Under the pieces are notes generated by a model that worked only from the letters and a program-made list of their open reading frames with translations, had not been told where the DNA came from and did no database searches. 64,000 nt of DNA, taken from NCBI GenBank assembly GCA_025060195.1, contig JANXCQ010000008.1:1-64000 (forward strand). The letters run 5' to 3'. Made by a program: the position numbers and the translations under genes. Position 1 is the first letter of the stretch, and the number at the start of each line of letters is the position of its first letter. This document shows positions 41,087 through 51,375 of this stretch, in pieces. This DNA comes from Gemmatales bacterium. GTDB lineage: Bacteria > Planctomycetota > Planctomycetia > Gemmatales > HRBIN36.

Positions 41087-42157
41087 TCAAGCGGCTTGTG
41101 TTTGAACTTTGGCCTGGGCCGTAGCATGGAGTAAGATTTCCACAGCCTGGACGAAACGGTCGGTGCCACGGCCGTCGAAGAAAGAGCGGCCCAAACGCGA
41201 CATGGAATAACGCTCACCCTCGTCGCTGAAAAGGCTGGCCACAATTTCTCGGAGGTGTTTGCCGGAAAATTGTTCCGCCGGGCCTAAGTGATGGGCAATC
41301 CCTTCGTCTTGCAGAGCCTGTGCTGTACGCAACTGGTCAGATTGGTCGGTTATCAAAATGCTAGGCACGCCGACATAGGCGAGTTCGCAAGCCCACGGGC
41401 CACTCGCGGCAATGGCTAAATGACTTCGCATCATGGCTAAGCCCCAGCTTGCCGGCTCGTAGGCACAAGCTACGCGCTCGCCATGTTTCTGCTCAAGCGC
41501 TTCCACAATTTTCGCCGCCTGGTGATGCGGCCAAGTGAGGATTTCAATCCGCCCAAGTTTTTTCATGGGCAACAGCGTCTTGACTATTTCCTCGGCGAGT
41601 TGCGCGCGGTCATCTCCGAGAGCCACAGCTATACGGAAAGGCTGGGGCGGTTCTAAGGAACGCTGAGGCCGCACGCGTTTGATTTCTGGTCGAATTAGAA
41701 CGTAACGTGCACCACAAAGAACCTGTCCGCCAGGACAGATATCGTAGTCTTCGGGGAGTCGGCTTAGCGTGGGATTGAGCACGAGTTGAGCATTGAGACG
41801 GTAAGCCGCCTGAGTATCCACCTGCACCACCAGGACGCCAGCAGCAACGAGTTCGGCGACGTAATCGGGACCGATTAACGGGCTGTCAAGAATTACGGCC
41901 ACCGCTTGCACACGGCGGATTTCGCATAGCAGATGCTCGAGGTCGAGCGGGGATCCGGCTTCGTGTTGGGCGGGAATCCATTCGTGGCCGCTACGCCTCA
42001 GCGTCAGAGCTAAGCCATTAGGTTCTAAGTGCGAGATAAAATAGCAAGGCCGGCGTCGCCGCTGCAGGCCGTAGGCCAGTACTTGGCAGCGATTCCAAGC
42101 GTCCCAGCCACTTTGGCTAGTAGCATCCACGCGCAACACGACAGGTTCTCGGCTCAT
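41087..42157 (-). CDS. PseG/SpsG-like nucleotide-sugar hydrolase/glycosyltransferase
   Basis: N-terminal VLRVDATSQSGWDAWNRCQVLAYGLQRR; C-terminal HLAIAASGPWACELAYVGVPSILI. Confidence 0.7.
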   Translation of the reverse strand: MSREPVVLRVDATSQSGWDAWNRCQVLAYGLQRRRRPCYFISHLEPNGLALTLRRSGHEWIPAQHEAGSPLDLEHLLCEIRRVQAVAVILDSPLIGPDYVAELVAAGVLVVQVDTQAAYRLNAQLVLNPTLSRLPEDYDICPGGQVLCGARYVLIRPEIKRVRPQRSLEPPQPFRIAVALGDDRAQLAEEIVKTLLPMKKLGRIEILTWPHHQAAKIVEALEQKHGERVACAYEPASWGLAMMRSHLAIAASGPWACELAYVGVPSILITDQSDQLRTAQALQDEGIAHHLGPAEQFSGKHLREIVASLFSDEGERYSMSRLGRSFFDGRGTDRFVQAVEILLHATAQAKVQTQAA

Positions 42158-42398
42158 GCTTGCTCAGTATGTGCGTGACTAGGCTCAGGCAAAAAAGACC
42201 CTGAGCTGGGTTCCGGATTTCATGAGCCAGGCGCAGGCGCGAACACATCACGCGGGTTGACTAAGGTGGACAATCGGAGGTGTGATTCGGGAAAGGCGCC
42301 TCTTCTCTGCCCGGCCCGCCATGGCCAGTGCTGAGCGAAGGTTCCGGTCTTCGTTCAGCGTGCCGCGATAATAACCGAGGTGTGTTTTTGTGAAAAGA

Positions 42399-43106
42399 TC
42401 ACTTTTCGACTTCGGCACACTGGCGTGCAGCGAAGTCGGACGCGCGTTCGCTTGCGTTCACCGACTCTGCCGTTTCCCGCAGCCACCAGCTCTCCAGGAA
42501 CAATGGGGTCAACGAGATGACAATAATGCCTCCTAAAATCAGGTACAGGTTTTTCCGCACCCAAGGTTGCTCGGCGAACAGATAGCCGGGCACGACAAAT
42601 GTCGCTACCCAGACAATGGCCCCTACCACGTTATAGGCGGCAAACCGGGGATAGCTCATCTGGCCAATCCCCGCCACAAACGGGGCAAAGGTTCGCAATA
42701 TCGGAATAAACCGGGCAAGGAAGATCGTCTTTCCCCCATGCCGTTCATAAAAGGCTTGTGCACGTAACAGGTGTTTTTTGTGGAAAATCCAGGATGTATC
42801 GCTGCGAAAGACGCGCGGGCCCACGCGGTAGCCGATGCTATAGTTGACCGCGTCGCCCAAGATTGCCGCCGCCATCAGCACGAGCATCACCCCTATGACA
42901 TTGATCTCCCCGAGCGACGCCAGCACGCCACACAAAAACAGCAGACTATCTCCCGGCAGAAATGGCATCACCACGAATCCCGTTTCGACAAACACGACGG
43001 CAAACAGAATCGCGTAAATCCATATGCCGTACAGGGCGATCCAGTCTCTCAGCGTGCCCTCCAGGTCAGTAAACAGGCGCAAAAATTCAGCCACCCATTC
43101 GGGCAT
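42399..43106 (-). CDS. DedA-family membrane protein
   Basis: FVETGFVVMPFLPGDSLLFLCG; GGKTIFLARFIPILRTFAPFVAGIGQMSYPRF. Confidence 0.93.
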   Translation of the reverse strand: MPEWVAEFLRLFTDLEGTLRDWIALYGIWIYAILFAVVFVETGFVVMPFLPGDSLLFLCGVLASLGEINVIGVMLVLMAAAILGDAVNYSIGYRVGPRVFRSDTSWIFHKKHLLRAQAFYERHGGKTIFLARFIPILRTFAPFVAGIGQMSYPRFAAYNVVGAIVWVATFVVPGYLFAEQPWVRKNLYLILGGIIVISLTPLFLESWWLRETAESVNASERASDFAARQCAEVEK

Positions 43107-43207
43107 AGCTAATTCCCTTTGTGCCTGTCGTGTCCGGCGGAAAAAAGTGGGAATCAGCCCCGCGGTTTGCACGGCTGCGTGCGATGCTTAGAGCACGCGG
43201 GCGCTAA

Positions 43208-45172
43208 CTATTCTTCTTCTTCGCGGAGTCGTGCCAGGACGCTGTAGTCTTCGAGGGTGGTGATGTCCCCGACCGTCTCGCGGCCCGCAGCAATATCGCG
43301 GAGCAGCCGACGCATGATTTTTCCTGAGCGGGTTTTCGGTAGTGCATCGGTAAAACGAATGTCATCTGGGCGCGCGATGGGACCGATCTCCTTAGCCACG
43401 TGTTCGCGTAGTTCTTGCTTGAGCGCCTCACTAGGCTGAACTCCTGCCGCTAAAGTCACGAAACACACTAAGGCCTCCCCCTTGATCGGATCAGGCCGAC
43501 CGACCGCGGCGGCTTCCGTTACTTTGGGATGGCTGACTAGGGCACTCTCCACCTCCATGGTGCTCAAGCGATGGCCCGCGACATTGAGCACGTCATCCAC
43601 GCGTCCCATCACCCAGAAGTAACCGTCTTCATCCTGGCGGGCACCGTCGGCGGTGAAATACACATGGGGGATTTGTTCCCAATACTGTTTGCGATAGCGT
43701 TCGTCGTCGCCGTACAAGGTACGCAGCATTGCCGGCCAAGGACGCTTGATTACCAGGTAACCGCCCTGACCGCGAGGCACGGGGCGGCCTTGTTTGTCCA
43801 CAATTTCGGCCACGACGCCCGGCAACGGGAACGTGCAGGAACCGGGTTTGGTGGGCGTCGCTCCGGGTAAGGGTGAAATCATGATCATGCCGGTCTCGGT
43901 TTGCCACCACGTGTCCACAATTGGGCACCGCTTCTGGCCGATTACCTCGTAGTACCACATCCAGGCCTCGGGGTTGATCGGTTCGCCCACCGAACCTAAC
44001 AAACGCAGTGACGACAGATCGTGTTGTTTGGGCCAATGTTCGCCCCAACGCATAAATGAGCGGATAGCTGTCGGCGCCGTGTAAAACACGCTTACCCGAT
44101 ACCGCTCAACAATTTCCCAGAAACGATCCTCTCGCGGATGATTCGGTGCCCCTTCGTAAAGCACGACGGTCGTGCCGTTGGCCAAGGGACCGTAAACCGA
44201 GTAACTGTGTCCCGTAACCCAGCCGATGTCGGCGGTGCACCAATAGGTATCCTCGTCGCGGATATCGAAGACCCATTTATGGGTCAGCGCCGCGCCGACC
44301 AGGTATCCGCCTGTGGTGTGCAGGACCCCTTTCGGTTTACCTGTGGAACCGCTGGTATAAAGAATGAACAGCGGATGCTCGCTATCGAGAGGCTCGGGTG
44401 GACAATCGGGCGAGGCGTTGGCAATCAGTTCGTGCCACCAGAAATCGCGCCCCGACGTCATCGGGACGTTTTCCCCCGTGCGCCGCACCACCACGACTTT
44501 TTCCACGGTGGGCGAACGTTGCAGGGCTTGATCGGTGTTGGCCTTCAAGGGCACGATCTTGCCCCGACGGTAACCGCCATCTGCCGTAATCACCACCCGA
44601 GCTTTAGCATCATTGTTCCGGTCAGCCAACGCCTCCGCGGAAAACCCGCCGAACACCACACTATGCGTAACGCCGATCCGCGCGCAAGCCAGCATGGCCA
44701 CTACCGCCTCGGGAATCAACGGCATGTAAATAGTAACGCGGTCGCCTTTGGTTAGGCCGAGCTGTTTCAACACGTTGGCAAATCGGCACACCTCTCGATG
44801 CAAGTCGAGATAACGCAGCACCCGAGTGTCACCTGGCTCGCCTTCCCATAGGATTGCCACCTTATTACGACGCCAGGTTGCTAGATGCCGATCCACGCAG
44901 TTATAACAAGCATTGAGTTGGCCGCCGATAAACCACTTGGCAAACGGCTCATTCCACTCTAAGACCTTATCCCAACGTCGGAACCAATCGAGAATGGCCG
45001 CCTGCTCGGCCCAGAAACCTTCGGGGTCGTCATAGGCCCGTTGCCAGAGGGCACGATATTCGTCCATGCTCTTGATATGCGCTCGTTGGGAAAACTCTGC
45101 CGCTGGAGCGAACACTCGTTTTTCCCGCAGCACACTTTCAATCATCACCGATTCCGCCGTCGCCGCGGACAT
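43208..45172 (-). CDS. acs: Acetyl-CoA synthetase
   Basis: [58 protein letters not shown]. Confidence 0.96.
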   Translation of the reverse strand: MSAATAESVMIESVLREKRVFAPAAEFSQRAHIKSMDEYRALWQRAYDDPEGFWAEQAAILDWFRRWDKVLEWNEPFAKWFIGGQLNACYNCVDRHLATWRRNKVAILWEGEPGDTRVLRYLDLHREVCRFANVLKQLGLTKGDRVTIYMPLIPEAVVAMLACARIGVTHSVVFGGFSAEALADRNNDAKARVVITADGGYRRGKIVPLKANTDQALQRSPTVEKVVVVRRTGENVPMTSGRDFWWHELIANASPDCPPEPLDSEHPLFILYTSGSTGKPKGVLHTTGGYLVGAALTHKWVFDIRDEDTYWCTADIGWVTGHSYSVYGPLANGTTVVLYEGAPNHPREDRFWEIVERYRVSVFYTAPTAIRSFMRWGEHWPKQHDLSSLRLLGSVGEPINPEAWMWYYEVIGQKRCPIVDTWWQTETGMIMISPLPGATPTKPGSCTFPLPGVVAEIVDKQGRPVPRGQGGYLVIKRPWPAMLRTLYGDDERYRKQYWEQIPHVYFTADGARQDEDGYFWVMGRVDDVLNVAGHRLSTMEVESALVSHPKVTEAAAVGRPDPIKGEALVCFVTLAAGVQPSEALKQELREHVAKEIGPIARPDDIRFTDALPKTRSGKIMRRLLRDIAAGRETVGDITTLEDYSVLARLREEEE

Positions 45173-45337
45173 GAGCCACCCTCCCTTTGCCTTTCGCCAG
45201 GTTACACAACTCGTCTTTATCAGCCAGGTTTGGGGTTTATTGTAAAAACCACATACCATGCGCACAATCGCGAATACAAGCCTGGACAACCGCGGCGGGC
45301 CGTGCTGATAAACCAGGCATCAGCCTTACATTCAAGG

Positions 45338-46603
45338 TCACTCTACTGGGGGCGGGGAAGCGGGCAGAGGAAGTCTGAGTGGTATCCGCTGATTCTGCCG
45401 CAACACCGTGACAGTAACCGTGTCGCCCCATTGACGGTTCAGGTGCAGATGCGCGTGAAGTTGGCGGATCGTCATATCTTCCCGCAGCCCATCCAGTTCG
45501 ATGACGACATCGCCGTTACGAATCCCTGCCTGTTGTGCATGCGGGCCATACACTGCCTGAACGCTAATCGCCAAGGCGTTCTCGGCCAGACCCAGTTGAC
45601 GTTTCTGTTGCGGCGAAAGTGTACTGCCCCAGAATCCCGCACCGGGACCGACCAGGTGCAAAGTTTCCCGCCAGCTGGGATCGCGGCTGCGTTTCCAGCC
45701 TGCTGGCAGAGTAAGCACAATTTCGGTGGTCTTTTTTTCCCGTTGGATAGTCAACTTTACCTGGCCTGGGTCGGGCACCAGGGACAATTGGTGTGTGATG
45801 TCGCCGAAGGTGAGGACGGCCTGACCGTTGACTGCCAGCACTGCATCGCCTGCCCGCAGCCCTGCACGCTCCGCGGGAGAACGCGCCAGCACACGCCGAA
45901 TCAGTCGTTGGTCCACGGCATCCAGTTCCACGCCGAGAGTCGAAGGCGGCGGATAAATGAACACCATTTCTTTCCGCAGCCGTTTTTCCCGGCGCGCCTG
46001 GATCAGTTCTGCACCCTTGACATCATGGCAATGGATGCAGCCCTGGGGGCGACGCGGTATGATTTCCCGCATCACTGGCAAGTCTTCGGGCACACGTTTC
46101 GCTGGAACCGTTTTGTCATCGGGTTGGCGAACACCGCCTTGCCGATGCAAGTCCAGGACTTCCTTCATGGTGCGCAGCAGCGATTCTTTGTTCAGGTGCG
46201 ATTCGGCATCGTGATCTTCGCGGCCGCCGTATCGGGCGTAAATGTGCTCGTCGGCATTCATGAAAAACGCCATCCAGGTCAGGTCGTAATCAAAACGGAA
46301 CACATTGATATTCACGCCGTTCATGGCCTGAATCCGCACGCAGACAAACTGTTCCGCCAGCCGAGCCACCTCATCATCCTGACGGACGACCTGTCCGTCG
46401 AAAGGAGAACAAGCTGGTCACCTTTCGCACCGCAGGACAACAAACATCGGCTTACCGCTCTGACGCGCTAACCGTTTGCCCTCTTCATAGTCATAAACCC
46501 AGCGAATTTTGCCTTCGACAGGGGTGGGCTTCGCTCCCTGTCCGAAAGCGCTCATCGCCCAGCCTAATACGACACAGCCCACTATCCCGCAGCGCCTCAG
46601 CAT
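45338..46603 (-). CDS. Probable selenoprotein: secreted thioredoxin-like (UxxC) + CxxCH + PDZ domains, in-frame TGA at 46418-46420 read as Sec
   Basis: ORFs 46418..46648 and 45338..46369 are in the same frame; joined sequence ...KIRWVYDYEEGKRLARQSGKPMFVVLRCER-U-PACSPFDGQVVRQDDEVARLAEQFVCVRIQAMNGVNI...; SECIS-like hairpin 18 nt after the TGA; signal peptide MLRRCGIVGCVVLGWAMSAFGQ. Confidence 0.85.
46377..46406 (-). promoter_or_regulatory. Bacterial SECIS-like hairpin downstream of in-frame UGA
   Basis: RNA sense: UCCU-UUC-GACGGAC-AGGUC-GUCCGUC-AGGA; 7 perfect bp, AGGUC apical loop, 4-bp lower helix; stem begins 18 nt after UGA. Confidence 0.85.
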
Positions 46604-46789
46604 GGTTGCCTCCCTGGCGTGCATGGGCTTGAGTTCGTGGCACACCAAAGCTCCGCAGGTTCCCCTCCCATTGGGAAACCAACCGCCCTCTGGTGGTTTT
46701 CGGCCAGTTTGACGAGGCTGTCACAACATTTTCCATTACGTCTTGCACATCTTGGCACGGTTTTTCCTGAAGTTACTTCAACATGAATG

Positions 46790-47671
46790 TCACACGCCCA
46801 TAATGTTGTAGCCACAGTCCACATAAAGAATCTGTCCCGTGATAGCCGAGGCCAAGGGACTGCAGAGGAACAACACCGCATTGGCCACTTCCTCAGGCCG
46901 AATGGCACGGGGTAGGGGACTTCGTTGGGCCGCGTACTGAATCATTTGGTTGATATCCCCGATAGCCCGAGCGGCGCGGGAGGCGTAAGGCCCCGCGGAA
47001 ATTAGATTGACGCGAATGTTGTACTTGCCCAGATTCTGCGCAAGCTGTCGTGCGTCAATTTGTAAGGCGGCTTTCGCGGCCGACATCCCGCCTCCGTAAT
47101 GCGGTACCACCCGTTCGCCGCCCAAATAAGTCAACGCTACGGCCGAAGCCCCGTCGGGGCGATCCTTCATCAACGGCCAGGCACGCTGTAACAGGCCCGT
47201 CAGCGAATAGGCACTCACCGACAGAGCCGTTAAATACGCCTGCCGACTCGTCTCCAATTGAGTTTTTTTGATTTCGGGACTGAATGCGATGGAGTGAATG
47301 AGAATATCCAAGGCCCCGTATTCGCGGCTGATTACGTCTATCAAGCCTTGAATGGAATAATCGCTAAAGCGTTGGTAACGCCGATCATTCCGGGTCTGCT
47401 CGTCCACATCCTGCATGGTGTCGAAACGAACGTCGCAGGCCACCAGCTTTTCCACGTATAACATCCCCGCGCCATACGGTAATATGCGCGACTCAGCGTC
47501 CTGTTCGCGCGTCAGAATACTCTCCACAATCGTGTACACCCGCGGATGACAGGCAAAAATCAGCCGACAACCAGCCGCTTGCAAAGTTTTCGCTATGAAC
47601 CAGGCAAAGCCCTCGTTATCGCCTACACCCGTAACTAACGCGATTTTACCGCTCAAATCAATGGGCACCAT
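46790..47671 (-). CDS. fabI: Enoyl-ACP reductase (NADH)
   Basis: LSGKIALVTGVGDNEGFAWFIAKTL; YGGGMSAAKAALQIDARQLAQNLGKYNIRVNLISAGPYASRAA. Confidence 0.9.
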   Translation of the reverse strand: MVPIDLSGKIALVTGVGDNEGFAWFIAKTLQAAGCRLIFACHPRVYTIVESILTREQDAESRILPYGAGMLYVEKLVACDVRFDTMQDVDEQTRNDRRYQRFSDYSIQGLIDVISREYGALDILIHSIAFSPEIKKTQLETSRQAYLTALSVSAYSLTGLLQRAWPLMKDRPDGASAVALTYLGGERVVPHYGGGMSAAKAALQIDARQLAQNLGKYNIRVNLISAGPYASRAARAIGDINQMIQYAAQRSPLPRAIRPEEVANAVLFLCSPLASAITGQILYVDCGYNIMGV

Positions 47672-47974
47672 AGCCTTTTCCTCTCGATAATTCTTGCGCT
47701 TTGCTTGGCCGCGTTGCTTACTTGCCATTGTGCTAACACTTTCCCAAACAGTTGGCAAGACGAATCAACACCGGACCTTAGCCGTTCTTGTCCACGATAG
47801 TGCCACGTAGAGTATCAAAATTACGCCACCACGAATTTTCCAGGCGACGAAAGCGCTGCGGCGAACAGCGCATGTAAATTTACTACAGCGTCATCAATTC
47901 TTTATGCGGGTGTAGTGCGGCTCTCGGTCGGATTGCTACAATATGTAAATAAGTTCGCTGATGGAGGATTTGCC

Positions 47975-48544
47975 ATGATTAGTGCGTCCGAGTTGAAAAA
48001 GGGAACCGTGATTACCCTCGACGGCGCTCACTGGATTGTGGAGGATTACCACATCCAAAAAACCGCGCAACGCAAGCCGGTGTTGCAGGTGCGGCTCCGC
48101 AACATGCGGACGGGCCACGTCGTGGAACGCAGCTTCAGCGAAACGGATCGCGTCGAAGTGCCTGAAGTTGCCACCCGCCAATTTCAGTTCTTGTACGAGG
48201 ACCAAACGGGCTATGTCTTTATGGATGTGGAAACTTACGATCAAATCACCGTCCCCGCGGCGATTATCGGCAAAGGGAAATGGTTGCTCAAGGAGGGCGC
48301 AGAATTTCCCATCCGCTTGGTCGAAGGCCATCCCGTACAAGTCGTGTTCCCGCCTAACTTTGTGGATGAAGTGGTAGAAACTGGAGAAGGCTCGGCCTCT
48401 GGACACGCCAGCAACGTCATGAAAGACGCCAAACTTGCCTGCGGCTTAGAAATCAAGGTACCCCAATTTATCCGGGTCGGGGATCTGGTCCGAGTGGATA
48501 CGGAAACTCACAAATACCTAGGGAAGGAAACTCCAAAAAAGTAG
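47975..48544 (+). CDS. efp: Elongation factor P-like protein
   Basis: MISASELKKGTVITLDGAHWIVEDYHIQ; FMDVETYDQITVP; GLEIKVPQFIRVGDLVRVDTETHKYLGK. Confidence 0.88.
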   Translation: MISASELKKGTVITLDGAHWIVEDYHIQKTAQRKPVLQVRLRNMRTGHVVERSFSETDRVEVPEVATRQFQFLYEDQTGYVFMDVETYDQITVPAAIIGKGKWLLKEGAEFPIRLVEGHPVQVVFPPNFVDEVVETGEGSASGHASNVMKDAKLACGLEIKVPQFIRVGDLVRVDTETHKYLGKETPKK

Positions 48545-48614
48545 GGCAACGCTTTCCCGATCCGCGGCCCCGGCCTCTATACACCTAGCGAGGATTTGCC
48601 AACTATCCTCGGAC

Positions 48615-49718
48615 GTGCTTATGAGCTTCACCGACCAAAGTATCGGATTGTCTCCAAAGATTACTGAACGCCTACGTCGTCCCGTCTCACGCTGGCGCCG
48701 CGCCTGGGAGGCATTAATCCGCGCCAGCCTTGCTTCATGTGCCAGTTTCTCTTTGGTCATTACTTTTGCCATACTCGTATTACTCGTGTATCGCTCAATC
48801 CTCTTTTTTCAGGACAGGGAGTATTACGAGCAGCGTCAACTGGCGTTGCAGCTGGCAGCGGCTACATTTCTGGCTACACCCGACGTGAGTTTTCCCTGGA
48901 GTGCAGTTGGAGCCTTGTCAGGTTGGCCACGGCAAGAGTTTCGTGCCCTGGAACGAGAACCTGTTACCCTGAAGTATTTCCTCACTGGGACACGTTGGTC
49001 CGCGGGCATCAAGGGCGAAAAGTACGGCGTGTTGCCTTTGTTAGTGGGCACCCTGATGGTCACGGTGATTGCGGCCTGCTTAGCATTGCCTACGGGCGTA
49101 CTAACCGCCATCTTTCTCAGTGAGTACGCTGGGCCTCGACTCCGCGCATGGCTCAAACCTGTGCTGGAAATCCTAGCGGGCATTCCCACGGTCGTTTACG
49201 GTTACTTCGCTCTGACCACTATCACGCCGCTGTTGCAACAGTGGATTCCCGAAGTCAAGGCGAACAATCAGCTCAGCGGTGGCATTGTCGTTGCCATTAT
49301 GATTTTCCCTATGGTGACCAGTCTCAGTGAAGATAGCTTGCGAGCAGTACCGCAGGCGCTCCGTGATGCTTCGTATGCCTTAGGCGCTAACCGCTTTGAG
49401 ACCGCCACCCGCGTTGTGCTCCCCGCCGCGTTGTCAGGAGTGACGGCCTCGTTCCTGCTCGCCATTGCTCGTGCCATGGGTGAAACCATGGCGGTCACCT
49501 TAGCCTGCGGGGGACAACCCGCTCTCAGCTTCGACCCTCGCGTGGGCGTGGCCACTATCACCAGCTATATCGCTAACATTGCCGGCGGCGACGTCATGCA
49601 CTCCGGCACACATTTTCTATCGTTGTTCGCCCTCGCTTTAGTGCTGTTCCTGACGACCCTGTTGGTTAACCTGATCGGCGTGTTCATCCTGAGAAGATAT
49701 CGCCAAGTCTATGTGTGA
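48615..49718 (+). CDS. pstC: Phosphate ABC transporter permease PstC-like
   Basis: PLLVGTLMVTVIAACLALPTGVLTAIFLSEYAG; EILAGIPTVVYGYFAL; ALRDASYALGANRFETATRVVLPAALSGV. Confidence 0.85.
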   Translation: MLMSFTDQSIGLSPKITERLRRPVSRWRRAWEALIRASLASCASFSLVITFAILVLLVYRSILFFQDREYYEQRQLALQLAAATFLATPDVSFPWSAVGALSGWPRQEFRALEREPVTLKYFLTGTRWSAGIKGEKYGVLPLLVGTLMVTVIAACLALPTGVLTAIFLSEYAGPRLRAWLKPVLEILAGIPTVVYGYFALTTITPLLQQWIPEVKANNQLSGGIVVAIMIFPMVTSLSEDSLRAVPQALRDASYALGANRFETATRVVLPAALSGVTASFLLAIARAMGETMAVTLACGGQPALSFDPRVGVATITSYIANIAGGDVMHSGTHFLSLFALALVLFLTTLLVNLIGVFILRRYRQVYV

Positions 49719-49751
49719 TCCAGCCCTAGCTAAGATGTATCGGACGAGCTT

Positions 49752-51260
49752 ATGAGCCAGCTACCCGCTCGCACTGGTAATCCACTCCGTGATCCGCCCT
49801 GGACTTTCCGCGAGCTTTGGCCCAGCGCATTGCTGTGGTCGGCCCAGGCACCTCTGATCGTGCTTTTGCTGATAGCTCTAGACTGGCTCGTCGGTTGGAG
49901 CGGTGATTTCGCCTGGACCAATCTCTTTCTTCGCGGGCTGATCCTCACGGTGTTCCTCGGCATCGGCATCTTTTTGGGATACCTCCTGTATTGGTCGCGC
50001 ACGGTGCGCGCCCATGTTTTCGTTGGCATTACTGTGGCCGTAACGTCCATTTCTCTTTTCGTCCTGGCGTGGTTCATCCTTAGCTTGGTACGAGATGGCT
50101 GGCGATGGTTCGAAAACACTCAACGCGCGTTGCAGGAGCACAATCAAGCCCTACTGCGGCGGATGCAGGATTTTCAACAGGAATGCCAGCAGGAGCTGGA
50201 AAATTTCGATCTGGAAGCCAAGCAAGCCCGACAGTCTCTCGAACAGGAGATTCAGGAACAGTTGAAGATCGCCAGTTCTCCCGAGGAACGGGCCCAACTG
50301 GAAGAACAAGCCCATGCTCTGCGTCAGCGCCTGGAACAACGCCTTCAAGCCGCGCGCCAACGTTTGCTCGAAAACCAAGAACAAACCCGTCGCGAAATCG
50401 AAATCCAAGTCCGCGTCGAATGGCGCGACGATATCAGCGCCGTGTCCGCCCTGCGGCAGTTTTTATTAGGCACCGCCAAGGACGAACCTGCTCGGACAGG
50501 CATCCTCCCGGCGATCGTAGGGAGTTTCTACATGGCTATCATCGTGTTATGCGTCGCCGTACCTATCGGTGTGGGTGCCGCCGTGTACCTGGAGGAGTTT
50601 GGACGACGCACAGTCCTGGCCCACATCGTCGAGATCAACTTGGCCAACTTGGCAGGGGTGCCTTCGGTCGTGTACGGCATCCTCGGCGCCTTTATCTTCG
50701 TCGAGTTAATTTTCCAACCGCTAGTAACTCATGAGGGTCAGTTTCGCGTTCGCTGGTTGCAAGAATGGACCGAGTGGCTCTTTGGCAACCAAGTCAAGGT
50801 AGCGCACCGTAATACGCTCGGGGGCGGTCTGACCCTAGCCTTGCTCAGTTTACCTGTCATCATTATCACCGCCCAGGAAGCGATTCGTGCTGTGCCGGTC
50901 TCAGTGCGCCACGCCGCTTTGGCTTTAGGCGCAACCCATTGGCAGGTCATCTCGCACCACGTCCTGCCCTATGCTTTCCCCAACATTTTGACGGGCGTGA
51001 TTCTGGCCATTTCTCGAGTCCTCGGCGAAGCCGCTCCGTTGGTTCTCTTCGGTGCTTTTCTCTACCTCGACTTCACGCCCCATCTGTTTAGCCGCTTTAC
51101 CGTGCTGCCGATGCAAATCTATAACTGGGCCTCCCGGCCACAACCTGCGTGGCATTACTGTGCCGCCATGACCAGCTTAGTCCTGTTAGCGCTACTCCTC
51201 ATTCTCAATGCCGCTGCCATCGTGCTACGCCAACGCGGACAACGCCGATGGCGCTGGTGA
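49752..51260 (+). CDS. pstA: Phosphate ABC transporter permease PstA-like with internal coiled-coil
   Basis: GILPAIVGSFYMAIIVLCVAVPIGVGAAVYLEEF; NLANLAGVPSVVYGILGAF; HAALALGATHWQVISHHVLPYAFPNILTG. Confidence 0.83.
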   Translation: MSQLPARTGNPLRDPPWTFRELWPSALLWSAQAPLIVLLLIALDWLVGWSGDFAWTNLFLRGLILTVFLGIGIFLGYLLYWSRTVRAHVFVGITVAVTSISLFVLAWFILSLVRDGWRWFENTQRALQEHNQALLRRMQDFQQECQQELENFDLEAKQARQSLEQEIQEQLKIASSPEERAQLEEQAHALRQRLEQRLQAARQRLLENQEQTRREIEIQVRVEWRDDISAVSALRQFLLGTAKDEPARTGILPAIVGSFYMAIIVLCVAVPIGVGAAVYLEEFGRRTVLAHIVEINLANLAGVPSVVYGILGAFIFVELIFQPLVTHEGQFRVRWLQEWTEWLFGNQVKVAHRNTLGGGLTLALLSLPVIIITAQEAIRAVPVSVRHAALALGATHWQVISHHVLPYAFPNILTGVILAISRVLGEAAPLVLFGAFLYLDFTPHLFSRFTVLPMQIYNWASRPQPAWHYCAAMTSLVLLALLLILNAAAIVLRQRGQRRWRW

Positions 51261-51375
51261 AACGAGCTCCGTACATTGTGTTTTCAGTGTTTGGTTGCTA
51301 ATATATATTGACCGTTGGAGTGCCGTAGACGCTTACGCGCTGGATTGTGAACCAGACTAGCTTCAGGGGAAACTG

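Noticed and set aside
43571-44755. Plus-strand ORFs inside acs region
   Set aside because: Antisense to acetyl-CoA synthetase with strong motifs; no domain evidence.
46418-46420. TGA in thioredoxin-like gene as a simple nonsense mutation or pseudogene
   Set aside because: Frame is kept on both sides, TGA makes a UxxC motif, and a SECIS-like hairpin follows at the right spacing; Sec decoding explains all three.
45041-46471. 476-aa plus-strand ORF
   Set aside because: Antisense to acs 5' end and the selenoprotein gene; no recognisable domain and both opposite genes have strong motifs. It is a by-product of codon bias.
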